Position numbers and translations under genes: made by a program. A DNA stretch of 15,639 bases from Methylovirgula sp. (GTDB taxonomy: Bacteria > Pseudomonadota > Alphaproteobacteria > Rhizobiales > Beijerinckiaceae), in contig JANXSV010000107.1 of NCBI GenBank assembly GCA_025356505.1, positions 1 to 15,639 of the forward strand, in the 5' to 3' direction. Below the pieces are notes generated by a model. That model did no database searches, had not been told where the DNA came from, and saw only the letters and a program-made list of their open reading frames with translations. Of this stretch, positions 15,257 through 15,639 are shown in pieces (positions within the stretch are counted from its first letter, which is position 1; every line of letters begins with the position of its first letter).

Positions 15257-15639
15257 ATGACAACTGGCCGCTCGATCGCGGAACCAAAAGCAGACTCATG
15301 GCGCAAAATATGGCCGCTGGCATTGCTGGGGCTTGCCACATTGTTCGTTTGGCCAACTGTCGCACTGGTGGATGATGTTTCGTGGCTCATCACCGTTTGC
15401 GAGCGAATTCTCGACGGTCAAAGGCTCTATGTTGACGTCATAGAGGCGAACCCACCAGCGTCGGTCTGGCTTTACTTGCCAGCCGTAGCCCTTTCAAGAT
15501 TGATCGGGGTAGCCCCGGAGCTGGTGATAAATCTGCAGATTGTTATCCTGTTAGCGGGAAGTCTATGGGTAAGCACGGCTTTATTGAGCCAAGCGCATTT
15601 GCTCCGCGACCAGAACTTGCCTTTGCTGCTCGCGCTCGG
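15257..15639 (+). CDS. Polytopic membrane protein, 5' part only (possible glycosyltransferase-like integral membrane protein)
   Basis: An ATG at 15257 opens a frame with no stop to the window end (127 complete codons). An in-frame stop at 15227 and no other ATG or GTG between make this the natural start, though its ribosome binding site is weak. The N-terminus is short and cytoplasmic-looking, followed by a hydrophobic segment (about residues 19-38), then DDVSWLITVCERILDGQR and LYVDVIEANPP before further hydrophobic stretches. A first helix followed by an acidic loop, a D-G-x-x-L-Y turn and an E-x-N-P-P motif recalls integral-membrane glycosyltransferases of the GT39/ArnT-like superfamily, but only the first quarter or so of the protein is visible. 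Divergent from the dehydrogenase gene across a 253-base spacer. Confidence 0.7.
   Translation, partial: MTTGRSIAEPKADSWRKIWPLALLGLATLFVWPTVALVDDVSWLITVCERILDGQRLYVDVIEANPPASVWLYLPAVALSRLIGVAPELVINLQIVILLAGSLWVSTALLSQAHLLRDQNLPLLLAL

Overview
The window looks like a chromosomal segment of an alphaproteobacterium, most likely of a Hyphomicrobiales- or Caulobacterales-like lineage. That is an inference from gene content and protein style (RNase PH, a glucokinase with a short N-terminal extension, a class I fumarase, a galactose/arabinose dehydrogenase of the Gfo/Idh/MocA type). Base composition is moderate in GC throughout. I see no insertion sequence, phage gene, CRISPR array, tRNA or rRNA.

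Left third (1-5351): a stretch of about 386 bases with no recognisable gene is followed by zwf (glucose-6-phosphate dehydrogenase) and the overlapping pgl (6-phosphogluconolactonase). A class I [4Fe-4S] fumarase runs the opposite way and shares stop-codon bases with pgl. After a short divergent spacer comes glk (glucokinase). zwf, pgl and glk together take glucose to 6-phosphogluconate, the entrance to the Entner-Doudoroff pathway. In many alphaproteobacteria edd sits between pgl and glk; here the reverse-strand fumarase occupies that place.

Middle (5520-7911): rph (RNase PH) on the minus strand, and divergently a 14-helix DHA2-type MFS drug-efflux protein.

Right half (7963-15003), all on the minus strand, is a sugar-uptake and sugar-oxidation cluster. 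In transcription order it holds a galactose/arabinose 1-dehydrogenase-like oxidoreductase, a gap of 328 bases, an AP_endonuc_2-type TIM-barrel sugar isomerase/epimerase-like protein (TTG start), a second and quite different Gfo/Idh/MocA oxidoreductase, and a complete CUT2 (ribose-type) ABC importer in the order ATPase, permease, periplasmic binding protein. The last five genes are tightly packed, with two ATGA overlaps, so they are almost certainly one operon. The substrate cannot be read from the sequence. Two routes are plausible: direct oxidation of galactose or arabinose at C1, or a keto-sugar oxidation/elimination/hydration route of the levoglucosan or glycoside type, which would yield free hexose for glk-zwf-pgl.

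At the right edge a polytopic membrane protein gene starts at 15257 on the plus strand and runs off the window. I found no system that I can defend as wholly new; the least explained part is the sugar cluster.
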